From: Latrodectus hesperus
Taxonomy: Eukaryota; Arthropoda; Arachnida; Araneae; Theridiidae
DNA: 64,000 bases
Assembly (NCBI GenBank): GCA_037975125.1
Contig: CM075853.1
Location: 28,572,295 to 28,636,294, forward strand
Reading direction: 5' to 3'
Made by a program: the position numbers and the translations under genes. A model generated the notes under the pieces. It was not told the origin of the DNA. It was given only the letters and a program-made list of their open reading frames with translations, and did no database searches. Each line of letters begins with the position of its first letter. Position 1 is the first letter of the stretch. Below are positions 25,801 to 33,439 of the stretch, piece by piece.

Positions 25801-27393
25801 AATTTTTGATTATTCCAAATCATTATTTAAAATTAATAATTAAAGTAATATAATAATTTTTCATAATCTTTTGTTGGTAAAATATTTAGTCTTATTTGTT
25901 CATAAATAATTTTTAGATTATTTATAAACAAATAAGACTAAAATATTTTTAGATTACTATTTTTTATTTATTATAAAATGTAATTTATTCAGTCTTTATC
26001 ATGAATAAATATTTTAGTAATAAAAAAATTTAGAAACCTTGATAATTAAATATAAGTTAGCTTTAATAAAAGAATATGAAATTATAGATTAAAAACATTA
26101 AAATCGTTCGTAAAACTAGTAATATTAATTAAGTTCATATATGATAAATTTAAATAAAAGTATGAATATTTTTGCTTTTAAAATTATAAAATAGAAAAGT
26201 AGTGTCATATGCAAATTATTTTATTGCCTATTTTATAATGAATGTATATTATTTTAAATTTTAAATTTCATATTAATTTTAATAGTAATGAAAAATTAAT
26301 TTGTGAAGTTTTTACATTCAATCTGCTTTATTTTGCTTTTCTTTTTTCATATAGAATCCAAAAATACTTATTCTGGATGAAGCAACAAGGTAATTTTCAA
26401 AAACATTATACAGAACTTTTTTGAAATACAGTTTTAACTTTTACTGATTGAGAAACATTTTACTTCACAAGTTATTTTTATTGATTTAAAATAAAATGTT
26501 TTTATGGCCATCTTTTAAATATTTGTTAGCAGTTTATTTAGTTTATATAGGCTATTTCCAACAATTTTTAAAATTTCTCAGATTGATATTACATAAATTT
26601 TATAAACATTTATTATTTTTTGATACAAATACAATAAGTTAAAAGTGAAAGAGTATGTGAATAATTTTATTTTGATTTATTATAAAAGTTATTGAAAAGT
26701 GAAAGAGTATGTGAATAATTTTATTTTTGATTTATTATAAAAGTTATTGAATAATTTTGTGTTAACACATTATTTGTATTCTATATTGTAATTTTTTAAC
26801 TACTTCAAAGTGTTCAAAGTTGAGCTTCTTAGGTACTTTTTTTGTGAACCAATTTTTTAAATTTAATTTATTATTGAACAAGATATTTAAATGTACTGTT
26901 TGAAATGTAATAATCTTATATATCTTGCTTTATTTTTTATTTTTTTAATGATTAAAGAAATTAAAGAAATGCATTAATTTTTATTTTAGTAACAAAGCAA
27001 CTTTTCTGAATATTTTTGTGATTTTTTTTTAAGTTTTAGAAGTGTTTTAATTTTAAATATTGATAAAACTTGTTTTTTACTTTATTAATATTTTAATATT
27101 TCTAGAAGTTTTTTCCCACTAAAAATACAATATAAATAATTTTTGTAAATTCAAATTTTTTTGTCAGTGCTTTAGATGCTGAAAGTGAATATCTTATACA
27201 AAGTGCTTTAGAACAACTGATGTCTGAACGTACTGTCATAACCATTGCACACAGGTTGTCCACTGTGAAAAAAGCTGATGTTATTGTTGTTCTTGAAAAT
27301 GGAAGAGTTATTGAACAAGGAAAATATGAAGAATTACTTCATAAAAAAGGAGTATTTCATCGGCTTGTTCAGCTTCAAAGTCTTAAATCATAG
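1852..27393 (+). CDS. ABCB10: ABCB10-type mitochondrial ABC half-transporter, 5'-partial, 11 exons
   Basis: Exons read from the sequence: 1852-2049, 3135-3337, 7312-7446, 7811-7957, 9980-10115, 16862-16957, 18063-18266, 21892-22152, 23923-23966, 26355-26389, 27168-27393. All junctions are AG/GT and intron phases agree throughout, giving 560 complete codons plus one split first codon. Order: six transmembrane segments, then one nucleotide-binding domain with Walker A GSSGCGKS (residues 351-358), Q-loop Gln399, LSGGQ (458-462), Walker B ILILD plus Glu483, SALD D-loop and His514. Human ABCB10 has about 738 residues, so roughly the first 170, including the mitochondrial presequence, lie upstream of the window. 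The family forms homodimers in the inner mitochondrial membrane and is linked to haem synthesis, biliverdin export and protection from oxidative stress. The loop [15 protein letters not shown] separates it from ABCB8. All catalytic residues are present, so it looks functional. ABCB10 is the best call; the substrate in this organism is not shown by sequence. Confidence 0.95.
2050..3134 (+). other. ABCB10 intron, simple AT-rich
   Basis: No gene or transposon is recognisable. A low-complexity patch at about 2560-2680 repeats the string ATTATATAAATATTGTTA several times, an irregular local expansion. Confidence 0.6.
3135..3337 (+). CDS. ABCB10: ABCB10 exon B: first coupling region and TM3
   Basis: Acceptor TTTATAG at 3134 and donor GTAAGT at 3338. 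It encodes the helix with [18 protein letters not shown], then [12 protein letters not shown], the best conserved stretch of the B-family membrane domain, and ends in TM3 (TFIGSSCLM). The exon joins the previous one by completing a serine codon and ends on a full ATG codon (phase 0). Confidence 0.93.
3338..5615 (+). other. ABCB10 intron, AT-rich, no gene seen
   Basis: Intron sequence before the LINE fragment. The only repeat noticed is a 17-bp direct repeat, CAACTAGGTATCATTCA, near 3989 and 4017. Confidence 0.55.
5620..6812 (+). mobile_element. Non-LTR retrotransposon fragment (RT C-terminal part, RNase H, CAA tail)
   Basis: The reading starts inside the reverse transcriptase: [16 protein letters not shown], then [10 protein letters not shown], the LGxxLD motif, and the thumb region [16 protein letters not shown], stopping near 6003. 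The segment that normally joins the RT to RNase H is missing, and the next frame begins just before VYTDSSK, the first RNase H aspartate motif. [10 protein letters not shown] (second Asp) is followed by an in-frame TAG at 6234-6236, then [21 protein letters not shown] (histidine and last Asp region). A frameshift near 6500 leads to the C-terminal part ending MDLV. The copy ends in a short CAACAACAACAA tail at about 6796-6810. It is clearly dead; the family resembles jockey/R1-like LINEs with RNase H. Confidence 0.88.
6813..7311 (+). other. ABCB10 intron remainder before exon C
   Basis: AT-rich intron between the LINE tail and the acceptor at 7311. No feature recognised. Confidence 0.5.
7312..7446 (+). 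CDS. ABCB10: ABCB10 exon C: TM3-TM4
   Basis: Forty-five codons starting [18 protein letters not shown], continuing through TM4 and the loop [19 protein letters not shown]. The acceptor is good (TTTGTTTAG). The donor, AAG followed by GTCTAA at 7447, is a weak match to the consensus, but the next exon continues the protein exactly where the family alignment requires it. Confidence 0.9.
7811..7957 (+). CDS. ABCB10: ABCB10 exon D: long cytoplasm-facing (matrix) helix
   Basis: Forty-nine codons beginning [20 protein letters not shown], the family hallmark (E-E-R-I-x-N-I-R-T-V). It ends AKYFGM before the consensus donor GTAAGT at 7958. Both borders are phase 0. The intron before it is only 364 bp, the shortest in the visible gene. 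Confidence 0.93.
8341..8655 (+). mobile_element. tRNA-derived SINE in ABCB10 intron 4
   Basis: A clear rise in sequence complexity against AT-rich intron. The head resembles a tRNA promoter: a box A-like CCTGGTTGATTAGGAC near 8358 and a degraded box B, GTGTTCTAATCC, near 8397. About 250 bp of body follows (GTCACAATGTCCACC, CAAAGCCTGGGTG). It has no coding capacity. The head cannot fold as an intact tRNA, so SINE rather than tRNA gene. Confidence 0.7.
8660..9979 (+). other. ABCB10 intron, AT-rich, no gene seen
   Basis: Only low-complexity AT-rich intron up to the acceptor at 9979. Confidence 0.5.
9980..10115 (+). CDS. ABCB10: ABCB10 exon E: TM5 and TM6
   Basis: Encodes [20 protein letters not shown] (TM5), an acidic/polar turn and [17 protein letters not shown] (TM6). 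Acceptor TTGTAG at 9979; donor GTCAGT at 10116. It ends one base into a glycine codon and is followed by the largest visible intron (10116-16861), which is filled with transposon debris. Confidence 0.93.
10116..12340 (+). other. ABCB10 largest intron, first third
   Basis: AT-rich intron. Parts such as 10900-11110 and 11380-11760 are slightly more complex and may be very old repeat debris, but no domain or terminus is recognisable. Confidence 0.45.
12360..12620 (+). mobile_element. Possible tRNA-derived SINE remnant
   Basis: GC-richer block with a tRNA-promoter-like head: TTGGCAGTAGAAGAGTTAGC as box A and GGTTTTGAGTTTCAC as a decayed box B, followed by a body containing AAAAAATGGCTGTTGAACAT. 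Boundaries are uncertain and the box B match is weak. Confidence 0.4.
12920..13292 (+). mobile_element. 3' end of a non-LTR retrotransposon with a CAA-rich tail
   Basis: One frame, with stops, reads [20 protein letters not shown], then [20 protein letters not shown], and ends with ECYWTAH. This is the C-terminal Cys/His segment that follows the RT in many arthropod LINEs (CxxC..H...C then YWxAR). The first Cys is lost. The block ends in CAACAATAACAACAACAAG near 13270-13292, a tail like that of the LINE at 5620-6812. The region just upstream (12620-12920) may be more of the same element but is too decayed to translate. Confidence 0.65.
13448..15794 (+). mobile_element. hAT-like element with BED zinc-finger transposase remnant
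   Basis: Left end CAGAGTTCGCAC and right end (reverse complement) CAGGATTCATAG resemble hAT termini (CAGRG-type). Flanking 8-mers, ATATATTT and ATATTAGT, agree at only 5 of 8 positions, so the target duplication has decayed. Both ends contain repeated CTCCTGGAAA-like subterminal motifs (about 13465-13590 and 15725-15780), likely transposase-binding sites. The interior holds a decayed transposase. It sits in ABCB10 intron 5, in the gene's orientation. Confidence 0.6.
14098..15520 (+). pseudogene. Decayed BED-finger/hAT-type transposase-like protein
   Basis: Begins [20 protein letters not shown], then a frame change into [20 protein letters not shown] followed by SHMKGKKH: CxxC and HxxxxxH spacing of a BED-type zinc finger. 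Later pieces in shifting frames read [43 protein letters not shown] and [11 protein letters not shown], then [20 protein letters not shown]. The order FDES-LN, then S-MDGPNVN, matches a widespread family of hAT-related BED-finger proteins. Numerous stops and frameshifts rule out function. Confidence 0.7.
15795..16861 (+). other. ABCB10 intron 5 end with AT-rich spacer
   Basis: AT-rich intron without recognisable features until the (AT)n tracts listed separately. Confidence 0.5.
16716..16840. repeat. (AT)n microsatellite, interrupted
   Basis: Two AT-dinucleotide tracts, about 16716-16783 and 16801-16840, separated by AGTTGTATGTTTTAAGCT. A similar string (ATAGTTGTATGTTTTTTAAG) occurs at about 16354, suggesting a local duplication. 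The second tract ends about 20 bp before the acceptor of exon F. Confidence 0.95.
16862..16957 (+). CDS. ABCB10: ABCB10 exon F: TM6-NBD linker
   Basis: Short 96-bp exon coding [20 protein letters not shown] followed by [12 protein letters not shown]. The [12 protein letters not shown] string is diagnostic of ABCB10 within the B family. Its acceptor lies only about 20 bp after a long (AT)n tract (16801-16840), so the polypyrimidine region is unusually poor in C. Confidence 0.9.
16958..18062 (+). other. ABCB10 intron 6, AT-rich, nothing recognised
   Basis: Simple AT-rich intron between consensus-like splice sites. Confidence 0.5.
18063..18266 (+). CDS. ABCB10: ABCB10 exon G: start of the nucleotide-binding domain, Walker A
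   Basis: Encodes the beta-sheet start of the ATP-binding domain: [18 protein letters not shown], with the A-loop tyrosine in TYPSRP, then [16 protein letters not shown] and the Walker A loop GSSGCGKST. It ends [11 protein letters not shown], splitting a glycine codon. Acceptor TTTTAG at 18062, donor GTAAAT at 18267. Confidence 0.95.
18575..18890 (-). other. Unidentified coding-like block inside ABCB10 intron 7
   Basis: On the - strand an open reading of about 100 codons, broken by one stop, ends at TGA near 18575. Its parts include [20 protein letters not shown], then [40 protein letters not shown] and [18 protein letters not shown]. Amino-acid composition is balanced (Cys, Pro, Asp, Trp present), unlike translations of AT-rich noise around it. 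I do not recognise the family. It could be a retrocopy fragment, an old transposon part, or an exon of a nested gene. Confidence 0.3.
18900..21891 (+). other. ABCB10 intron 7 remainder with decayed coding-like patches
   Basis: The segment 19300-21250 is more complex than the other introns. On the - strand short open pieces occur, such as [20 protein letters not shown] followed by QSWDLFQRR (about 20490-20650) and [20 protein letters not shown] (about 20960-21050). They resemble remains of a coding sequence but no domain is recognised and no terminal repeats were seen. Confidence 0.3.
21892..22152 (+). CDS. ABCB10: ABCB10 exon H: Q-loop and helical subdomain
   Basis: The largest exon (261 bp). 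It codes [12 protein letters not shown], the Q-loop region [20 protein letters not shown], the helical subdomain with [16 protein letters not shown] and [11 protein letters not shown], the first half of the ABC signature. The signature LSGGQ is split across the intron: LS plus the first base of G lies here. Confidence 0.94.
22153..23922 (+). other. ABCB10 intron 8, AT-rich
   Basis: No gene seen. It contains the 27-bp tandem repeat listed separately. Confidence 0.5.
23223..23303 (+). repeat. Three tandem copies of a 27-bp unit
   Basis: Units start at 23223, 23250 and 23277, each opening GTTTATATATTCTCTAGTT and ending GTGAC plus two or three variable bases. Two or three substitutions distinguish the copies. 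Confidence 0.9.
23923..23966 (+). CDS. ABCB10: ABCB10 exon I: 44-bp exon carrying the ABC signature tail
   Basis: A very short exon. It completes LSGGQ and encodes [14 protein letters not shown], the signature helix. Acceptor GTAG at 23921-23922; donor GTTTGC at 23967 is non-ideal. The phase (two bases in, whole codon out) fits the flanking exons exactly, so the exon is well supported despite its size. Confidence 0.92.
23967..26354 (+). other. ABCB10 intron 9, AT-rich
   Basis: No gene or transposon recognised. It contains the long hairpin at 25879-25949. Confidence 0.5.
25879..25949. repeat. Near-perfect 32-bp hairpin
   Basis: Left arm 25879-25910 and right arm 25917-25949 are complementary over about 32 positions with one mismatch and one single-base bulge; the loop is TTTTAG. 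It lies in ABCB10 intron 9, about 400 bp before the Walker B microexon. Confidence 0.9.
26355..26389 (+). CDS. ABCB10: ABCB10 exon J: 35-bp microexon with Walker B and the catalytic glutamate
   Basis: A microexon coding [11 protein letters not shown] plus two bases of the serine that begins the D-loop. It contains Walker B (ILILD) and the general-base glutamate. Acceptor CATATAG at 26354; donor GTAATT at 26390. Skipping it would delete Walker B and shift the frame (35 bases), so correct recognition is essential for function. Confidence 0.92.
26641..26749 (+). repeat. 54/55-bp tandem duplication
   Basis: AAAAGTGAAAGAGTATGTGA starts at 26641 and again at 26695. The two copies differ by about one inserted T. 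A recent event within ABCB10 intron 10. Confidence 0.92.
27168..27393 (+). CDS. ABCB10: ABCB10 last exon: D-loop, H-loop and C-terminus
   Basis: Completes the D-loop (S)ALDAESEYL, then [18 protein letters not shown] with the switch histidine, [14 protein letters not shown] and a C-terminal helix ending VQLQSLKS before TAG at 27391-27393. The C-terminus is of normal length for the family. Confidence 0.95.
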
Positions 27394-30300
27394 CAATTGA
27401 ATTAAAGTGCAAAATAGATGTTTGACTATATTTGTAAAAAATAAAAAATACATCCAGGGTGCATTTTAGGGAGTGGAGTAAACTTGAAATGTGATTTGAA
27501 TTCTGTAATATATATTTTACTTATTAATCATTTAATTATTGTTTCTATCACTAATGATTAATGAGATTGATTTATTAGAGATTGAACAGTATAATAAATA
27601 CTCAAATAAAATATAATTTTTTTAAAAAACATAATTGTTTTAGTTATCATGAATGTAAATTGTGTATTCTATAATTTTTTTTGAAGTATTGATTATAACG
27701 TTCATGTAATAAATCAAAGAAAAATATTAATTCGTATAAAAAATGTTTGGTCCAATAGAAGTAGAGTGCATCCAATTTATATATTATTCAAAAATTTAGA
27801 TAATTTTTCCAAAAATATTTTCTTTGTTACATTCTAGACTGTTCTTATAATTTATTTTCTTCATATTTTTATCTTTCTCCTTGGAAAATATATAATTTGA
27901 TAAATCATTATGTGTATAAATTGTGAGAATTTTTAAATATTTTTTCTATGATACATTTAAATTACAATGATAAATTATTTTACAATGATGCAAACTTATT
28001 TGATAAATTCATTATTTTTAGTTTTTATATAAGTTATTGTTATATTTATGTTTATACCTAAATATGTTCTTCTTTTAATATGATGGTCTTAAATTACTAA
28101 AACTGAAAATGTGTTTTTAATGAGACTTTATACTGCACATCATCATAAATCATACAGATGAAGTACAAATTCATTATTTTGCAAATATTTATTTTATATA
28201 ATATATGTGCTACAAATAGATGATGCATTTATATTTCCATTTCTTATAAATGATTTTGTTTAGATATAAAATTGTACATTTATTTTAATTAAAAATTTAT
28301 GTTGTTAATTAGAGAACTTTTTAAAAGTTTATTATTAAGCTATTCCTATAAAATTATTGAATATAAGAAAATTATTTTTTATTGGCACAAATAAAAATTT
28401 AATATTTGTTACAGAAATCTTACATATAATAATCTTATCATCATACAGGTATTCTTTGCGAAGTCATACCCACAATTATACCTACCCGTACGTTATTTTA
28501 TTGTGATCAGCGCTTTAGAAAAATACTTCAAATCACATGGACATTAAGAACTTGTTATTACATTATATTGTTTGCTTTTTTTAAAATCAAAGATCATATT
28601 GTTTTCTTGAAGATAAATTTTTTCTACACTTAAAATGTTTGCCATCACAACATCATTTGTTTTAATTGACATTTCTGCAAATTTTAAATAAGCATAGATA
28701 TATTTGATTTGATCATAGAATAGATTTTTACTATAAATGAGAACCACAAATTGTATAAGAAACCATTCTTTTACAGTTTTTTTTATTGTAGATGTTTTAT
28801 GAAAAGTTGAAAAATATTTTATTTTATCCTCTAAGAATAATTGTTTTTGATAATTTTTAATTTTAAGTTTACTTTGAAAGATTCTTTTTTATTAAAGTAC
28901 ACCTGAAGTTTATTTCATTAATTTATATGTAGAAGGATTTTTTTAAAATTTAATTAATTAATGGTAAACAATTTATGAGCACCTTCATTTTTTAAATAAA
29001 AAATTTTCATATTATTCATTAGGTGTTCTTTTTAAAGATTAATTCATAAACAATTTTTTCATAAATTGTTTAAAAATATATTAATTAATAGTTGTATATT
29101 GCTAATGAACTGATGAATTAAATTTTGAGATTCATTTTTTGATATTTTTGGAAAAGATTATTCATTTTTTATTAAATGCATTTCTTATTTATTTCATGTC
29201 ATCAATGTTTATTTTAAATTTTTGACCTTAAATTACTAATAAATTTTGTAATTTATGCCAATTTCCCTTTGACTACGAATTAAATTTAGTTCATTTTCTC
29301 AATTCTCCAAGGTCATTTTTAGTACAATGTTTTTTAGCAACATTATTTACTGTCTTATTAATACACATGATGTATTTTTGCATATAGTTTTTAATTGATA
29401 GGATATGTGATGCTCTGTCTCTTGAAGTTATTTTAAATATTTTTGTACAATTTATTTGTGCTTAATCTCTTAATTTTGTGTATAACATTTAAAGTTACAA
29501 GAATAAGGTGAAAGCTATAAGTATTATAACATGAATATGCCATCGTACTAATCAAAATCAAGCAGTGCAAATGAAAAAGATATAAACGTCATTATATAAA
29601 TGGTATTGCAATAGCATGAGTTGTTCTGCTTAATGTAATGGAATGACTTATAAGTTTATTATATATTAACTGTATATATAATCAGGAAAATTTTGCAGTA
29701 ATTAAGATTTAAGTTTCATGCATTTGAATTTGAAAAGTATTTGAATTTATAGTTTATTTAATATGGAATGTGCTGTTACATACATTTAGACTTTGTAGTT
29801 CATTGAATGATGGAATGATTATAAAAATGCAATTTTTATGTACATGCTTAGCTTATAGAAATATAAATGTTACATGACAAGTAAATTTCATTTTATAATA
29901 CATTAAAATAAGATTTGGCACAAAAATGATTTCTCATGAGTAATCAAATTAATATCGAGTGAAAAAATTATGATCTGTATTATTTGATTTCCCAAAGAAT
30001 GAGATTTGTGAAATACTAGTTGCAACCGTTTTTCTACGTTTTTGTGAATCTTACATTATTATTTTTTTTATCGATTTATGTATTTTTATTCTGACTTCTC
30101 ATAACTTCTGTCATTTCTACTGACCTTAATAATTGTAATTGTACCTTGTTTTTGTGTAAAATATATTCTTGTCACAAAATATAATTGCATTGACGCTAAC
30201 CAAATAAAGTGACGAAACTATTGCAATGAACATTAAATCTTTTTTAGTATTAATAATTTCATATCTATTTATGTGTCCTAATTGATTTATTTTATTTTTT

Positions 30301-32270
30301 CTTATTTGTTCTTATAATTTTATAGGATTTATGTATGTTTGCTTCTTTGTGTATCAAGTGAAATATTTTCAAAATTTGATTAGTAATAAAAATGGCTAAT
30401 ATATATGACTATTTAAAAAATGTAATTATTTTAATCCTTATCATCAGTTTGTAAGAATATATGTGATTATTTTTCTTGATATTTTTTATTATTAGTCAAA
30501 ACTTTTATTGCATTGTACTTGCATTGTTAATTTATTTTAACAAATTCAGTTTTAAAAATAATTTAAATTTATTTTATTGTGAATTATTATCTTTTAATTA
30601 TAAGCCATGCTATAATTTTTCAGAATGAAGTATAAGTAGAAATTTAGAATTTTATATCACGATAAAAAGACATTGATCTTTGTTAAGGTTTTTGCCTATG
30701 TATACAAAAAGTTATTTTCATATCTGAAAACATATTTTTTGAGAAAAAATTTGCTTTCGTTATTTTGTATGCATAATTTTAAAATTACATGTATAAAATT
30801 GGTAATACTTTATGTATAAAATAACAGAGTATTTAAGTGATCTAGTCATCTATGTCAAGTTATTTATGATGTGATGTGTGAATGTTTGTCATGTGTTAGT
30901 GTGTCCTGTTTTGTGATGTGAGTTAGTTTAATGAGAAATCACGTGTTAAATACTTTATTTTTAAGAGTTATCTATTTATAAATATTTGTGAGAATCTATT
31001 ATATTTCACATGAAAATAATTATCCATTATATATTATTTCCTGTTTTGAATGAAAATAATTAATCACTATTTTCATTTAGAACAGGAATAATTCTGTTAA
31101 ATGCTTTATACATTATTAAATGTTTTTAGATTTTAATTCGAACAGTTTTATTCTGGCAGGGAAATTAATATTTTTTTCGTGATTACACTGTTGTGACAAT
31201 ATTATCATGAGAAGTAGTATAACTTATCAGGTACATAATATAAAGCATGAAAGTTTATTAAAAGAATTTCAATCAAAAATAAAAAAAGTTATTCTCTCTT
31301 TTAGTTTATGTTTTTATATTTTTTGGTATACAGCAATGAAAAGCATGAATAGTAACTATGAAATTTTGTGTAAAACTTACATTGAGTAACATAAATATTG
31401 CAATGCAATTATATACAGTCTGTGATAAGATGAAATAATTTTATAGAATAAATGTTTAAATAAATTGTGGTTGTTATTTAATTTTATGAATATATTTATA
31501 TTTGATGTATTTAAAATAAAATTGGTGCATATGCTCTGGTATTATTATAAGCTTTTAAAATATTGAAGAGCTTTGAAGAAGTATATTTTTATTTCAGCGT
31601 GTAAAGTTTTTTTATATAAATTTTTATTTAACCCTAAACAAAATATGTTGTTTTATTACTTAAATCTAAGTGTTTTAAATTGATATAGAACAAACTTGAT
31701 CAAATTGTATTACTGATTGGTTTGAATATATTTCTTAGAAGTTTACATGTAACAGAAGTTAACATCATGCACTTTTTTCCAGGTTATGAATCTCAGATTT
31801 ATTATTATTTTGATAAATGATTGTGACCTGCAGTCTTTTGATAATTGACTGAGTACTGTTTTTAACTTTTAAGTATTTTGAAATGTACAACTTTTTAAAA
31901 GACCATGACTTTTTAGAGACCTTGAGTAATAGTTATTTTAAATAAGACTCAAATATTTTGAAATGGATTACTTTGCTATATGCAATTTTTGTTTATTTTT
32001 CAAATCGTCATCCTCTTTTATGAAATTGGAATTAATCGTGTATTTAATTTTTGAATTTGTCACTCATTTTGTATAAAGTGCATCTGCAACTTAAATTTCA
32101 ATAAATATTTATCTGACATTAATTCACACTAACTGGCTAACATTTTGAAACCTCATAATGAAATTACCTAACAGCTGAAGATCATTGTAATTTATTGTGT
32201 GTGTAATGAATTACTATGATTACAGATTTGAAGGTTATTGTAATGTATATTATAATCTAATATCCATTAC
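27394..32270. other. ABCB10 3' flank or long 3' UTR, AT-rich
   Basis: No protein gene, RNA gene or transposon end was recognised. An imperfect hairpin occurs at about 31037-31092 (CCTGTTTTGAATGAAAATAA mirrored by the reverse complement around 31072-31090). Absence of transposons over nearly 5 kb contrasts with the rest of the window. Confidence 0.5.
27593..27610 (+). promoter_or_regulatory. Two poly(A) signals after ABCB10
   Basis: AATAAA occurs at 27593-27598 and 27605-27610, about 200 bp after the stop codon. In such AT-rich DNA the hexamer arises often by chance, but the tandem pair at a typical 3'-UTR distance is the natural first cleavage site for the transcript. Further AATAAA copies downstream (for example near 27707 and 30203) could serve longer 3' ends. 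Confidence 0.5.
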
Positions 32271-32274
32271 GTAA

Positions 32275-32440
32275 ATCACTTTCACTTTTCACAAATACTG
32301 ATCTGTATTCACATGTTAAAAGGAAGGAAAACTCCCAAATACCCACTCCCACAGATGTGCGTGCAGAAGCACATCTACCTCCCTCTGTCCAACAGTGATT
32401 GGTTAATATTTGTAACATTTCCTTTCTTTTATAGTAGTGC
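32275..32440 (-). mobile_element. SINE fragment (family with CTCCCAAACACCCA core)
   Basis: TTTTCACAAATACTG, GAAAACTCCCAAATACCCAC and ACAGATGTGCGTGCAGAAG parallel the copies at 63590 and 63870 (TTTTCACAGATA, AAAACTCCCAAACACCCATC, ACAGATGTGTATGC). The tRNA-like head is absent, so this is a truncated copy. The - orientation is taken from the head at 63780. Confidence 0.55.
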
Positions 32441-32989
32441 GTTATTATACTTTTCACTCATTTTCATGTGTCTATTTCCATAATGTCAAAAGCAGACATA
32501 AGAACTTCCATGTATTTATCTTGATGTATTAATTATATATCATTAATTACTCTCAATTTTTAATATCTTTTTAATTCCTAATGTGACATCTTAAAAATTT
32601 TCATTTTTGAATTTATTTTATTAAAATATTTGTCTATTTTATTTCAACTTATATCTAGTATCTTGTAAAAAGAGTGCTCATTAGTATGGTTTATGATAAA
32701 AATGATTGAGTAATGTTTTCAAAAATTACTTATTATCAATTATCTATGCAATTTCATATTTTAATCAAAATATCAAATAATTTCATATTAATTATTGTTG
32801 ATTAAAATTTTCATTTATTTTTAATTTATTCCAGTTTGTTACATGACATTTATTTTCTTATAATGAAAATTATGTATTTATATTATCCAAAATATATTGT
32901 AGAAGTGCAAGATTTTGGGAAGTTGTATTTTTAATGAGATTTAAAACAAATAAAGAGATTTTTTATATTATGAAATCATTCTGTATTCA

Positions 32990-33007
32990 TCTCTCTCTCT
33001 CTCTCTA
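32990..33007. repeat. (CT)n microsatellite
   Basis: CTCTCTCTCTCTCTCTCT, about nine dinucleotides. Confidence 0.9.
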
Positions 33008-33294
33008 TGTACGTGTACATACATGGTATGAAGATACCAAGGTAACTGGTTGTTGCGAATTAAGTTTCCAAATAAAATAATAATTGTTGTTCAGTTATAA
33101 TTGTTTCATTGTTCAGTTATAAGATGAATATTTGAACTGATAACCCTTTCTCTGAACTCTCTTTTTGATCTTAAGCAAAGAAAGACTAGACAATATACAA
33201 ATTTTTAAGATACATTGATAAATGCAGCAAAAAAGCTGACTGGTGTAATTTTAGTTTGTCGCTCAACGGTTATTTTTGCATAGTAATACAAATT

Positions 33295-33432
33295 AGATCT
33301 GGACCTACGATTTAAAATGGATTCGGAACCAATGAAAACATCCAAGCCGAAGGTGGGATTTGAAACCACGAACTGCTGAGAACAAAGTCAAGAGCGCTAA
33401 TCAATCGGCTACCAACTTGGCGACTGGTGTAA
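33295..33432 (-). mobile_element. tRNA-derived SINE head, - strand
   Basis: Read on the - strand: box A-like CAAGTTGGTAGCCGATTGAT, GCGCTCTTGACTTTG, and box B-like GTGGTTTCAAATCCCACC. The body GGATTCGGAACCAATG and CATCCAAGCCGAAGG follows. A second copy lies at 43925-44062 with the same order of motifs, which supports a repeat rather than a tRNA gene. Confidence 0.65.
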
Positions 33433-33439
33433 GCCAGTT

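Noticed and set aside
26242..26424. 60-codon open reading as a separate small gene
   Set aside because: It merely runs through the ABCB10 microexon at 26355-26389 and its flanking intron.
31207..31389. 60-codon open reading downstream of ABCB10
   Set aside because: AT-rich noise with no recognisable domain and no splice or promoter context.
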